From NCBI RefSeq assembly GCF_020171285.1, contig NZ_JAIUZI010000012.1, positions 62,001-126,000 on the forward strand: a stretch of DNA of 64,000 bases, given 5' to 3'. Below the pieces are notes generated by a model. That model saw only the letters and a program-made list of their open reading frames with translations, had not been told where the DNA came from and did no database searches. The stretch comes from Seohaeicola saemankumensis. GTDB taxonomy: Bacteria > Pseudomonadota > Alphaproteobacteria > Rhodobacterales > Rhodobacteraceae. Below, in pieces: positions 16,068 through 24,811 of the stretch. Position 1 is the stretch's first letter; each line of letters begins with the position of its first letter. Both the position numbers and the translations under genes were made by a program.

Positions 16068-17008
16068 GCGCCACGCAGAAGATGATCGCGCTGCACGGCG
16101 GGTTGCTTGGGTTGCTGTTTGTGTTGCAGTTCCTGTTACCGGCCTATCACCACGGCAACCTGGCCCGTGTCATGGTGTTGGCCAGTTATGCGATCGGGTA
16201 CAACATCATGTTCGGCTACACAGGGTTGCTGAGCCTTGGGCACGCGCTGTTTTTTGCGGCCGGCATGTATGGCATGGGGTTGGCGGTCAACCTTGGCGGG
16301 GTGGCGCCGGCGCCGGCGCTGATCGCAGGGGTGCTGGCAGGTGTTGTGGTCTCGGCGGCGCTGGGCCTGCTGGCGCTGCGGACTGCGGGTGTCGCGTTCA
16401 TGATCGTGACGCTGATGTTTGCGCAGGCCGGATACTTGGCGGTGCTTTACTTCGGGGCCTATACGCGCGGTGACGAAGGGTTCGTGATCCAGCAGGCGCA
16501 GCGGATCATGTGGGGGATCGACCTGTCGGATCCGGCGAACCGGTATTTCGCCGCCTACGCGCTGTTTGCGATCTGCCTGCTGCTGTCGCTATGGGTCGTT
16601 CAGCGGCCGTTCGGCCGGGTTCTGGTCGCCATTCGCGAGAACGAGGAACGCGCGCGGATGCTGGGGTACGACGTGTTCCGTCACAAGCTGGGCGCGGTGG
16701 TCCTGTCCGGGACAATCTCGGCGGCGGCCGGTGCGGCCTATGGGCTGCTGTTTGGATATGTCGGGGCCAGTTTCGCCAGCGTCCAATATTCGATCTTTCC
16801 GCTGCTCTGGGTGTTGCTGGGCGGGGCCGGGACCGTGTTGGGCCCCTTTATCGGGACGCTGTTCATGTTCTACCTGATTGACCTGAGCAGCGGTCTGACC
16901 AGCGCCTACATGCTGATCGCGGGCGTGGCGCTAGTGGTGCTGACGCTTTTTGCGCCACAGGGGCTGGCGGGAGAATTACGGTCCCGGATCTGGCGGTGGC
17001 TGCCATGA
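16064..17008 (+). CDS. livM: ABC transporter permease, LivM type
   Basis: Second permease of the importer, 314 residues. ASYAIGYNIMFGYTGLLSLGHALFF is the LivM signature region near residues 40-65 (only part shown is needed to identify it: GYTGLLSLGHALFFAAG). The loop VLVAIRENEERARMLGYDV is the ATPase coupling helix. The start is the ATG at 16064, which overlaps the livH stop as ATGA; longer in-frame extensions lie inside livH and are not used. It ends with ATGA overlap onto livG. About nine membrane segments are apparent. Confidence 0.92.
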   Translation: MSATQKMIALHGGLLGLLFVLQFLLPAYHHGNLARVMVLASYAIGYNIMFGYTGLLSLGHALFFAAGMYGMGLAVNLGGVAPAPALIAGVLAGVVVSAALGLLALRTAGVAFMIVTLMFAQAGYLAVLYFGAYTRGDEGFVIQQAQRIMWGIDLSDPANRYFAAYALFAICLLLSLWVVQRPFGRVLVAIRENEERARMLGYDVFRHKLGAVVLSGTISAAAGAAYGLLFGYVGASFASVQYSIFPLLWVLLGGAGTVLGPFIGTLFMFYLIDLSSGLTSAYMLIAGVALVVLTLFAPQGLAGELRSRIWRWLP

Positions 17009-17718
17009 CGATGTTGTTGTCGACCAGGGGGATGACGCGGTATTTTGCAGGGTTGAGGGCGGTGCATGGCGTCGATTTCGACCTGCCGGAGGGGCAGATC
17101 CGCGCCTTGATCGGGCCGAATGGCGCGGGCAAGACCACTTTTGTCAGTATGCTCTGCGGGCGCATTCCCCCGTCCGAGGGCATGATCAGCTTTGGCGGAC
17201 GAGACATTTCGCGACTGCCGGCCCACAAGCGTATCAACCTCGGCATGGCCTATACGTTCCAGATCACCTCGGTGTTCGCCAGGCTCAGCGTCGCGGAAAA
17301 CGTGGCGCTGGCGGCCCGGCGCAAGGTGCAAGGAGCCGATGCCGTGGCGCGGGCGGTTCAGGGGGCGCTGGACAAGGTTGGATTGGGGGACCGTCCGGAT
17401 CAGAACGCTGGTGATCTCAGCTATGGGCATCAGCGGCTGCTCGAGATCGCCATGGGGCTGGTGCAGGAGCCGCGACTGCTGATTCTGGATGAGCCGACAC
17501 AGGGGCTGGCCGACAGCGAAATCGACGCGTTCAAGGCTCTGATCCGCGATCTGTCGAAAAGCGCAACGATCCTGCTGATCGAACATAACATGAGCGTCGT
17601 CATGGAGACCGCGGATTTCGTCACGGTTCTGAACTTCGGCGAGATCCTCGCCGAGGGCACCCCGCAGGAAATCCATGCCGATGCGGCGGTACAGGCCGCC
17701 TATCTGGGAACGGGCTGA
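17005..17718 (+). CDS. livG: ABC transporter ATP-binding protein, LivG type
   Basis: First ATPase of the importer, 237 residues. Walker A is GPNGAGKTT, the signature loop is LSYGHQRLLEIA (Gln-Gln of most members is His-Gln here), Walker B is LLILDEPTQGL, and IEHNM gives the switch histidine. QITSVFARLSVAENVALAA is the LivG-specific Q-loop context. The ATG at 17005 overlaps the livM stop; GTG at 16996 is a less likely alternative. It forms a heterodimer with LivF. Confidence 0.92.
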   Translation: MTMLLSTRGMTRYFAGLRAVHGVDFDLPEGQIRALIGPNGAGKTTFVSMLCGRIPPSEGMISFGGRDISRLPAHKRINLGMAYTFQITSVFARLSVAENVALAARRKVQGADAVARAVQGALDKVGLGDRPDQNAGDLSYGHQRLLEIAMGLVQEPRLLILDEPTQGLADSEIDAFKALIRDLSKSATILLIEHNMSVVMETADFVTVLNFGEILAEGTPQEIHADAAVQAAYLGTG

Positions 17719-18413
17719 TGCTGGAACTGGACAAGGTCAACGCGGGATACGGACAGGCGCAGATTTTGCGTGACCTCTCGCTGCATGTCGCACCGGGTGA
17801 GATCCTGTGCCTGCTGGGGCGCAACGGGGCGGGCAAGACCACGACGATCAAGGCGATCATGGGCCTGTTGCCGCTATTGTCCGGTGCGGTGCGGCTGGAC
17901 GGAGTCTCGCTCAACGAATTGCCTGCGCATCAGGTGCCAGGACGCGGGATCGGCTATGTGCCGCAAGGGCGGCGGCTGTTTGCCGAACTCAGCGTGGCGC
18001 AGAACCTCGAGATCGGGTTGATGGTGCGCGGATCGGGGACCGAGGTTCTCGATGCCGTGCTGGAGCTGTTTCCGCGCCTCAGGGAGCGTTTCCACCAGCG
18101 CGCCCAGACCCTGTCAGGGGGCGAGCAGCAGATGCTGGCCACCGCGCGGGCGTTGTGCCTGGAACCCAAGGTGCTGTTGCTGGACGAGCCGACCGAAGGT
18201 CTGCAGCCCTCGATGATCGAGGCGATCCGTCAGGTGGTTGCGGTCATGCGCGACCGGGGGGTCGGCATCATCCTGGTTGAACAGCGGGTTGACGCGGTGT
18301 TGTCGGTGGCGGACCGGGTCAGCTTCATCGAAAACGGTCATAACCTGGAAACGCTGGATGCGGACGCCTTGCGGCGCGACCACGCGATCATCGAGCGTCA
18401 CCTGGGGGTGTGA
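17718..18413 (+). CDS. livF: ABC transporter ATP-binding protein, LivF type
   Basis: Second ATPase of the importer, 231 residues. Walker A GRNGAGKTT, GYVPQGRRLFAELSVAQNL (LivF marker), signature LSGGEQQMLATARAL, Walker B VLLLDEPTEGL and VEQRVD. The start shares one base with the livG stop (TGATG). It ends 11 bases from the convergent marR stop, so it is the last gene of the transporter operon. Confidence 0.93.
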   Translation: MLELDKVNAGYGQAQILRDLSLHVAPGEILCLLGRNGAGKTTTIKAIMGLLPLLSGAVRLDGVSLNELPAHQVPGRGIGYVPQGRRLFAELSVAQNLEIGLMVRGSGTEVLDAVLELFPRLRERFHQRAQTLSGGEQQMLATARALCLEPKVLLLDEPTEGLQPSMIEAIRQVVAVMRDRGVGIILVEQRVDAVLSVADRVSFIENGHNLETLDADALRRDHAIIERHLGV

Positions 18414-18424
18414 CCCGCCGCGCT

Positions 18425-18856
18425 TCAGGTCAGGCGGTTAAGCAGGGCCAGCAGCGTTTGTTGCTCTTGCTGGTTCAGCGGCGCCAGAGTTTCGGCGGTG
18501 ATCGTGCGGGCCTTGTGGCTGATCAGGGCAAAGAGCGCGCGGCCATCGTCAGATGGTGACAGCGAAAGACGTCGCTGATCTTCCAGGTCTGGCGTGGACT
18601 CCACCAGCCCCTTGCGCCGCAGCCGGTCCACCACGCCCTTGATCGTGGCCGCGTCCATTGCGGTGGCACGTCCGAGGGCATTCTGGGTGGTCTGCCCCAA
18701 CTCACATAGTTTCGCCAGCGCGGCAAACTGGGTCGGGGTCAGGTCGGGGATATGACTGGCAAAGATGCCGAGATGGCGCTGGTTCGCCCGACGCAGGATA
18801 AAACCGACCTGTTCGTCCAGAAAATAGCGGGATTGGGGGTCGTTTGTGTCGCTCAT
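18425..18856 (-). CDS. MarR-family transcriptional regulator
   Basis: Winged-helix dimeric regulator of 143 residues, in a family that often senses aromatic or heterocyclic acids. LTPTQFAALAKLCELGQTTQNAL begins the DNA-binding core, AMDAATIKGVVDRLRRKGLVE is the recognition helix region, and DQRRLSLSPSDDG is the wing. The ATG at 18856 has AAGGA six bases upstream and is preferred over the TTG two codons earlier. It is divergent from the molybdenum hydroxylase operon, and the intergenic region holds one of three copies of a shared operator motif. It is the most likely regulator of hyuAB, the ABC importer and the hydroxylase operon; this is inference from position and repeats. Confidence 0.9.
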   Translation of the reverse strand: MSDTNDPQSRYFLDEQVGFILRRANQRHLGIFASHIPDLTPTQFAALAKLCELGQTTQNALGRATAMDAATIKGVVDRLRRKGLVESTPDLEDQRRLSLSPSDDGRALFALISHKARTITAETLAPLNQQEQQTLLALLNRLT

Positions 18857-18909
18857 CGGCAATCCTTGTGCATCGGTGTTGACAGGCCGGGGGATGCTGT
18901 CTCAAAATC

Positions 18910-18924
18910 CATTTGTATACTAAC
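18910..18924 (+). promoter_or_regulatory. Shared operator motif, copy C (marR / molybdenum hydroxylase promoter)
   Basis: CATTTGTATACTAAC between the divergent start codons at 18856 and 18960. The core TTTGTATACTAA is a near-palindrome, and it embeds TATACT on the plus strand and TATACA on the minus strand, either of which could be a -10 hexamer. Binding here would control both directions at once. Confidence 0.65.
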
Positions 18925-18959
18925 AATGTGTGTCGTCTGACTGAGGAGGAACTGGCATC

Positions 18960-19802
18960 TTGCCCGCGTATTTCCGGCCTGACAATCTAAATGAGGCGCT
19001 GGCGCTGCTTGCCGAAGAGCCTGTGACATTGGCTGCCGGATGTACCGACCTTTTCCCCGCGACCGAGGCCAAAGCACTGAACGGGCCGGTGCTGGACCTG
19101 ACGGCGATTGACGGATTGCGTGGCGTCGTCCGAGGCTCTGAGGGCTGGCGCATCGGGACGCTCACCACCTGGAGCGACCTTTGCAAAACGGATCTGCCGG
19201 CCGCTTTCGACATGTTGAAACAGGCGGCACGCGAGGTCGGATCCTGGCAGATCCAGAATGCGGGAACGGTCGCGGGAAACCTGTGCAACGCTTCGCCCGC
19301 AGCAGATGGCGTGCCGCCGCTTCTTGCTCTTGATGCGCGGGTCGAACTGCAATCCGCCAAGGGCACGCGGGTGTTGCCCTTGGGTAGCTTTGTCACCGGA
19401 GTGCGCAAAACCGCCTTGCAACCGGGCGAGATGGTGACGGCGATTCTGATCCCCGCAGCGGCAGGGGCGGGCATCAGCCGGTTCCGAAAGCTGGGCGCGC
19501 GGCGCTACCTGGTCATTTCGATTGCCATGGTCGCGGGTCGTTTGGTGGTCGAAGACGGAAAGATTGGCGAAGCGGCGATTTCTGTGGGCTCCTGCAGCCC
19601 TGTGGCCGTGCGTCTGCGCGAGGTTGAAAACCAGTTGCTCGGGTGTCGGTTGGCAGATGTGGCGGCGACCGTGGACGCAGACATGGTGGCGCGCGCGCTG
19701 TCTCCAATTGACGATGTTCGCGGCGACGCGGCCTATCGGACAACGGCGGCCGTCGAACTGGTGCGCCGCACGCTTGCGGATCTGGCGGGAGAGGCATCAT
19801 GA
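18960..19802 (+). CDS. Molybdenum hydroxylase FAD subunit (CoxM/XdhB-like)
   Basis: FAD-binding medium subunit of the xanthine dehydrogenase/CO dehydrogenase family, 280 residues. It relays electrons from the Fe-S centres. YFRPDNLNEALALLAE is the typical start; LAAGCTDLFP (usually AGGTDL) and IQNAGTVAGNLCNASPAAD are the two FAD-binding loops, and RFRKLGARRYLVISIAM is the third block. No good ATG exists at the N-terminus: TTG at 18960 with an AGGAGGA site ten bases upstream is the best start. It overlaps the next gene by four bases. Confidence 0.87.
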   Translation: MPAYFRPDNLNEALALLAEEPVTLAAGCTDLFPATEAKALNGPVLDLTAIDGLRGVVRGSEGWRIGTLTTWSDLCKTDLPAAFDMLKQAAREVGSWQIQNAGTVAGNLCNASPAADGVPPLLALDARVELQSAKGTRVLPLGSFVTGVRKTALQPGEMVTAILIPAAAGAGISRFRKLGARRYLVISIAMVAGRLVVEDGKIGEAAISVGSCSPVAVRLREVENQLLGCRLADVAATVDADMVARALSPIDDVRGDAAYRTTAAVELVRRTLADLAGEAS

Positions 19803-22525
19803 AAGACACTCCGGCAATTGCGCTCATGGTCAACGGGAAACCGGCCAGTCTGGACGCGGCCCCGGGGCGACGTCTTTCCGAGGTTCTGCGCGAGGATCTT
19901 GGTCTAACCGGCACCAAGGTCGGCTGCGATGCCGGCGATTGCGGCGCCTGCACCGTTTTGTTGAATGGTGCGCCGGTCTGCGCCTGCCTGACGCCCGCGA
20001 TCCGCGCCGGCGGTGCGGATGTGGTCACCGTCGAGGGCGTTCGCGACATTGCGGAACGCCTGCAGGATGCCTTCTTGCGCCACGGGGCGGCGCAGTGCGG
20101 CATCTGCACGCCGGGCATGCTGGTCACCGCCAGCGCCATGCTTCGGGAAACGCCCCGCCCCAACCGGGCGCAGGTCGAAGAGGCACTGGGCGGCGTGCTG
20201 TGCCGCTGCACCGGCTACGCCAAGATCATCGAAGCGGTGATGGACGTTGACCCTGTATCCATCGACGCGAACCCGGCAAACGGCGGCGCGGTCGGGGCTG
20301 CCATGCCGCGCCTGGACGGCGCGGCCAAGGTTGACGGGCGCGAGATATTCGGGGCCGATTATGTGCCGGATGGCGCGCTGCTGGTGCGTGCAATCCGCTC
20401 TCCGCATTTCGCGGCGCGGTTCCAGCTGGGCGATGTTGCGGGCTGGGCCGGTGATCGGGTGCATGTGTTCACGGCTGCCGACATTCCCGGCGCCAACCGG
20501 TTCGGCACAATACCGGCCTTTGTCGATCAGCCTGCGCTGGCCGATGGTTTTGTGCGGATGCGGGGCGAAGCAATCGCCGTCGTCGCGGGGCCGGCGGACG
20601 TGATTGAAGCCCTCGACCTGTCAACCTTTCCGGTGAATTGGGAGCCAGAGGCCGAATTGCTGCGAACCGATCAGGCCCGCGCGTCGGAAGCCGCACAGCT
20701 TCATGCCGGCCGCCCGGGCAACATTCTGATCGGCGGCAAGGTGCTGTGCGGCGATCCCAAAACCGCGCTGGACACAGCCGCTTATCGTGTCACGGCGCGC
20801 GCGGAGACGGCCTATGTCGAACACGCCTACATCGAGCCGGAGGCCGGCGCCGCCTGGATGGAGGGCGACACTCTGGTGATTCAGGCCTGCACCCAGGCGC
20901 CGGTCATGGACCGGGACGAAACGGCGCAGGTTCTTGGACTGGCACCCGACCAGGTGCGGATCATTCCCTCCGCAGCGGGCGGCGGCTTTGGGTCAAAGCT
21001 GGATTTATCGCTGCAACCGCTGATCGGTTTAGTCACGCTGAAGACAGGTCTGCCGTCGCGCATGGCGTATTCCCGTCGCGAAAGCATGAGTTCGACAACC
21101 AAACGTCACCCGTCGACGATGCAGGCCACCGCCGGTGCCGATGCGGACGGGTATCTGACGGCGATGGTGTTCGACGGCGATTTCAACACCGGAGCGTACA
21201 GCAGTTGGGGCCCGACCGTTGCCGTGCGCGTACCGGTGCACGCCAGCGGCCCCTACAAGATCCCGAACTATCACGCAGAGGCCCGCGCGGTGCACACCAA
21301 CGGGCCGGTGTCCGGCGCATTCCGGGGATTCGGTGTGCCGCAGGCTGCGATCCTGCAGGAAACCCTGTTTGACGATCTGGCGATGGCGGCCGGTTTGGAC
21401 CGCCTGGCCTTTCGCCGTCTGAACGCGCTCGGGGACGGCGACCGCACGGTCTGCGGCCAGCAGCTGTTCGGTGTTGGTATCGGAGATTGTCTGGACGCGT
21501 TGGCCGAGCCTTGGCAGGCGGCGCTTGCGGCGGCGAAAGGTTTCAACGCGACGAATACACAGACAAAACGGGGCGTGGGTGTCGCCTCCTGCTGGTACGG
21601 TTGCGGCAACACCGCTCTGCCGAACCCGTCGACCATCCGGTTGGGGATCACCGCAGATGGCCATCTGCGCCTGCACCAGGGCGCGACCGATATCGGGCAG
21701 GGTGCGAATACGGTGATCACCCAGATTTGCGCCGATGCTCTCGGTCTGCCGATTGCCGATTTCGATCTGGTTGGACCGGACACGGCGCTGACACCGGACT
21801 GTGGCAAGACTTCGGCCTCGCGCCAGACCTTCGTGACCGGCAAGGCGGCGCTACTGGCCGGCCAGGCGTTGCGGACACGGATCCTGACCCGTGCCAATCT
21901 GGGGCCTGATGCGGTTCTGTCGCTTGAGGCCGGGCAGATCGTGGTGACAGACGGCGCGCAGACCGCGCACATTGATCTGTCGTCGCTGGAACCGGACACC
22001 AACGGCTATGTCCTGAGCGCCGAAGAGACCTATGATCCGCCGACCGTCGAGATGGACGAAAACGGGCAGGGATCGCCCTATGCGGTCTATGGCTATGGCG
22101 CGCAGATGGCCGAGGTCGAGGTGGACATGACCCTTGGCACGGTCAAGGTCCACAAAATCACCGCCGCGCATGATCTGGGGCGGGTGATCAACCCGCTGCT
22201 CTCCGAAGGCCAGATCGAAGGCGGGGTCGCGCAGGGTCTGGGGCTGGCGCTGATGGAGGAGTACATTCCCGGCCGCACCGAAAACCTCCACGACTATCTG
22301 ATCCCCACTACCGGCGATATGCCAGAGGTTCAATCGATCCTGATCGAAAAGCCTGATCCCGAAGGGCCGTTCGGAGCCAAGGGGCTGGGCGAACACGTAC
22401 TGATCCCGACCGCCCCGGCGATTTTGAACGCGATCCGCCATGCAAGTGGTGCCCGCATCGATACGCTGCCTGCGCTGCCGCACCGGGTGCTGGCCGCGAT
22501 CCGGGCAGCAGGAGAGGCTTCATGA
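19799..22525 (+). CDS. Molybdenum hydroxylase, fused [2Fe-2S] and molybdopterin subunit
   Basis: Catalytic subunit of a xanthine dehydrogenase-family enzyme, 908 residues, that would hydroxylate a carbon beside nitrogen in a heteroaromatic ring. The first 150 residues are a complete small subunit: Cys43, 48, 51 and 63 hold one [2Fe-2S] cluster, Cys100, 103, 135 and 137 the other. From about residue 165 the large subunit follows (PRLDGAAKVDGREIFGADYV), with GGGFGSK, GAFRGFGVPQA and TDIGQGANTV molybdopterin blocks. FGAKGLGEH near residue 865 gives the catalytic Glu. Most relatives keep these on separate genes. It is ATGA-linked to both neighbours. Confidence 0.9.
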   Translation: MKDTPAIALMVNGKPASLDAAPGRRLSEVLREDLGLTGTKVGCDAGDCGACTVLLNGAPVCACLTPAIRAGGADVVTVEGVRDIAERLQDAFLRHGAAQCGICTPGMLVTASAMLRETPRPNRAQVEEALGGVLCRCTGYAKIIEAVMDVDPVSIDANPANGGAVGAAMPRLDGAAKVDGREIFGADYVPDGALLVRAIRSPHFAARFQLGDVAGWAGDRVHVFTAADIPGANRFGTIPAFVDQPALADGFVRMRGEAIAVVAGPADVIEALDLSTFPVNWEPEAELLRTDQARASEAAQLHAGRPGNILIGGKVLCGDPKTALDTAAYRVTARAETAYVEHAYIEPEAGAAWMEGDTLVIQACTQAPVMDRDETAQVLGLAPDQVRIIPSAAGGGFGSKLDLSLQPLIGLVTLKTGLPSRMAYSRRESMSSTTKRHPSTMQATAGADADGYLTAMVFDGDFNTGAYSSWGPTVAVRVPVHASGPYKIPNYHAEARAVHTNGPVSGAFRGFGVPQAAILQETLFDDLAMAAGLDRLAFRRLNALGDGDRTVCGQQLFGVGIGDCLDALAEPWQAALAAAKGFNATNTQTKRGVGVASCWYGCGNTALPNPSTIRLGITADGHLRLHQGATDIGQGANTVITQICADALGLPIADFDLVGPDTALTPDCGKTSASRQTFVTGKAALLAGQALRTRILTRANLGPDAVLSLEAGQIVVTDGAQTAHIDLSSLEPDTNGYVLSAEETYDPPTVEMDENGQGSPYAVYGYGAQMAEVEVDMTLGTVKVHKITAAHDLGRVINPLLSEGQIEGGVAQGLGLALMEEYIPGRTENLHDYLIPTTGDMPEVQSILIEKPDPEGPFGAKGLGEHVLIPTAPAILNAIRHASGARIDTLPALPHRVLAAIRAAGEAS

Positions 22526-23967
22526 CCCGCGCGCGCCCGGAAAAGATCCGCTGCGATGCCTGCCCGGTGATGTGTTACATCGCCGAAGGCAAGATCGGCG
22601 CGTGTGACCGCTATGCCAACCAGGGTGGCAAGATCATTCGATGCGACCCGTTGACCGTTCTGGACCGGCGCATCGCCGACGGCGGTGAGATACGCCCATT
22701 CTTGAAATCGGAATGGGACGGCACCCTCTCTGATGACGATCTTTTTGTCACGGCCGTCGGATCCGGCACCACCTATCCCGATTACAAACCGGCCCCCTTC
22801 ATCGTCAGCCGCGAGGTCGATGGCGTCGATTTTGTCACCGTTGTGACCGAGGCGATCTTTTCCTACTGCGGCGTCAAGGTAAAGATCGACACCGACCGCC
22901 ACCTGGGTCACGAGGGCGCGGTGGTGCGCTGTCAGGGAGAGGCGGTCGGGCTGATGATCACCTCGGAATACGGCTCGCAGATGATGTCGCTGGGCGGGGT
23001 CGATCACCTGACCGGCGGCTCCAAGCCCGAAGGGCGCGTTACCTGTGACACGCTGATGCGCCTGTGCAACCGCGAGGCGGTCGAACTGACCGTCGATGGC
23101 GGCGCAACGGTGGTGGTGCAGGCCGGGCAACCGCCGATCGTTGATGGCCAGCGCGAGGAACGGATGCGCGTCGGCTGCGGGTCGGCGACCATCGGCATGT
23201 TCGCCTCGCAATGGCAGGGGCTGGTCGACGAGGTGGTCGTGGTCGACGATCACATCACCGGCGTTGTCAGCGAACATCAGGCCGGCAAGGTGCTGGGCTG
23301 GCCCGACACCGGCATCCGCATCAAGGGGCGCCGGTCCACGCCGGGCCGCTATTTTCAGGTCGCCGCGCCGGGGCTGGGCTGGGGCGGGACCGATATCCAG
23401 GATCCGCTGACCATTCTTGGCCCCTGGCTCGAAAAGAAAGGTGCGCGCCCCGGTCTGACCCTGCTGATGGTGTCCACCACGGGCGAACAATACGCCTATT
23501 ACGAATTGGACGACGATCTGGAGCCGCAGGAGAAGCCACTGCCATCCGCCCTGCGCCCCTCGGTCGATCTGATTGCGGAGAACTGCGAACCGGCGCTTTG
23601 CACCGTGCTGTTCATGGGCGGCGCCGGCGGGTCGTTGCGGTCGGGGGTCACCCGCAACCCGGTGCGGCTGACGCAATCGGTGCAGGCGCTGAAAACCACC
23701 GTGACCTGCGGCGGCGCACCGACCTATGTCTGGCCCGGCGGGGGGATCACCCTGATGGCGGATGTGACCCGGATGCCGGACAACTCCTTTGGCTACGTGC
23801 CGACACCGGCCATTGTCGCCCCGCTGGAATTCACCGTGCCCCGGGCGGACTACCGTGCGCTGGGCGGCCATGACGAGGCGGTCCGCGATGTCGCGGACGT
23901 GCTGGAACATGGCGGCGAATACGGCGCCGACCTGCGCGCCGTTGGCCCGGTCGAACGCAAGAGGTAG
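22522..23967 (+). CDS. 6-hydroxynicotinate reductase-like Fe-S flavoprotein
   Basis: 481 residues, homologous in type to Hnr of the anaerobe Eubacterium barkeri, which reduces 6-hydroxynicotinate to 1,4,5,6-tetrahydro-6-oxonicotinate and carries Fe-S clusters and covalent flavin. The N-terminus has CDACPVMC then C28 and C41, a ferredoxin-like [4Fe-4S] arrangement; thirteen cysteines in all (others at 116, 137, 175, 182, 219, 355, 360, 396) would suffice for several clusters. GSGTTYP (Thr84) and RSGVTRNP (Thr377) resemble the S/T-G-x-T sequence used for covalent FMN attachment. It overlaps the hydroxylase gene by ATGA. The hydroxylation-then-reduction order fits a reductive N-heterocycle pathway. 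The actual substrate is unknown. Confidence 0.78.
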   Translation: MTRARPEKIRCDACPVMCYIAEGKIGACDRYANQGGKIIRCDPLTVLDRRIADGGEIRPFLKSEWDGTLSDDDLFVTAVGSGTTYPDYKPAPFIVSREVDGVDFVTVVTEAIFSYCGVKVKIDTDRHLGHEGAVVRCQGEAVGLMITSEYGSQMMSLGGVDHLTGGSKPEGRVTCDTLMRLCNREAVELTVDGGATVVVQAGQPPIVDGQREERMRVGCGSATIGMFASQWQGLVDEVVVVDDHITGVVSEHQAGKVLGWPDTGIRIKGRRSTPGRYFQVAAPGLGWGGTDIQDPLTILGPWLEKKGARPGLTLLMVSTTGEQYAYYELDDDLEPQEKPLPSALRPSVDLIAENCEPALCTVLFMGGAGGSLRSGVTRNPVRLTQSVQALKTTVTCGGAPTYVWPGGGITLMADVTRMPDNSFGYVPTPAIVAPLEFTVPRADYRALGGHDEAVRDVADVLEHGGEYGADLRAVGPVERKR

Positions 23968-23971
23968 CGCG

Positions 23972-24811
23972 ATGCCGATGCAGGCCGCCATGTTGCCGGA
24001 TGGGCGCCGGATGCACCTGCACCACGGCCCCATCGACCTGATCGTCGATGCCGAGGGGCCGGGCCGTGCCGCCGCCCTGACCGCTGCCTGCACCCGGTTC
24101 GACACCGTGCTGGATGAACTGGTGCCGGAACTGCCCGCCCTGCGCACCCCGGTTGCGCGGCACCCGGTGCTGTCTGGCCGCATCGCCCGCCACATGCTGG
24201 CCGCCACGGCGCCCTATGCCCCCCGGTTCGTGACCCCGATGGCGGCAGTGGCAGGCGCAGTCGCCGATACGGTTCTGAGCGTGATGATCGCCGCCGGTCC
24301 GCTGCGGCGCGCCTATGTGAACAACGGCGGCGATATTGCCCTGCGCCTGAGCGGCGACGCTGAATTCACCGCCGCCATCGCCGCCGGCCGCCACGACACC
24401 ATCCGCCTGACCGCCAGTAGCCCCGTGCGCGGCATCGCCACCTCGGGCTGGCGGGGGCGCAGCCAGTCGCTGGGCATCGCCGACGGGGTGACCGTGCTGG
24501 CCGCCACTGCGGCGCAGGCCGATGCCGCCGCCACGCTGATCGGCAACGCGGTGGACCTTCCCGGCTCTGACAAGGTCACCCGCCGCCCGGCCCGCGATCT
24601 GAGCCCGGACAGCGATCTGGGCGACCGTCCGGTGACCGTGGACGTCGCCCCCCTGACAGATGACGAAGCCAAAGCCGCCCTGGCCCGCGGCCGCGCCTTT
24701 GCCGAAACCTGCCTTGCACGCGGGCTGATCTGCGCCGCGCATCTGACCCTGTCGGGGCAGGCACTCAGCCTGACCCCAAGCCACAGCCCCAAGGACCTGA
24801 CCCATGCCTGA
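23972..24811 (+). CDS. UPF0280 family protein (ApbE-like fold)
   Basis: 279 residues, member of the UPF0280 family, which is distantly related to ApbE FAD:protein FMN transferases. Conserved blocks are APRFVTPMAAVAGAVADTVL, AYVNNGGDIALRL and GIATSGWRGRSQSLGIADGVTV; the last, with Ser-Gly-Trp-Arg-Gly-Arg-Ser, corresponds to the ApbE region around the flavin. The ATG at 23972 follows AAGAGG; upstream in-frame codons lie inside the reductase gene. It sits five bases after the reductase and overlaps the next gene by eight. Because Hnr-type reductases carry covalent flavin, a role in flavinylating the reductase is attractive, though unproven. Confidence 0.8.
   Translation: MPMQAAMLPDGRRMHLHHGPIDLIVDAEGPGRAAALTAACTRFDTVLDELVPELPALRTPVARHPVLSGRIARHMLAATAPYAPRFVTPMAAVAGAVADTVLSVMIAAGPLRRAYVNNGGDIALRLSGDAEFTAAIAAGRHDTIRLTASSPVRGIATSGWRGRSQSLGIADGVTVLAATAAQADAAATLIGNAVDLPGSDKVTRRPARDLSPDSDLGDRPVTVDVAPLTDDEAKAALARGRAFAETCLARGLICAAHLTLSGQALSLTPSHSPKDLTHA

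Noticed and set aside
22330..24207. 625-codon minus-strand open frame opposite the reductase and UPF0280 genes
   Set aside because: Antisense shadow of conserved genes with clear motifs; no recognisable protein features.
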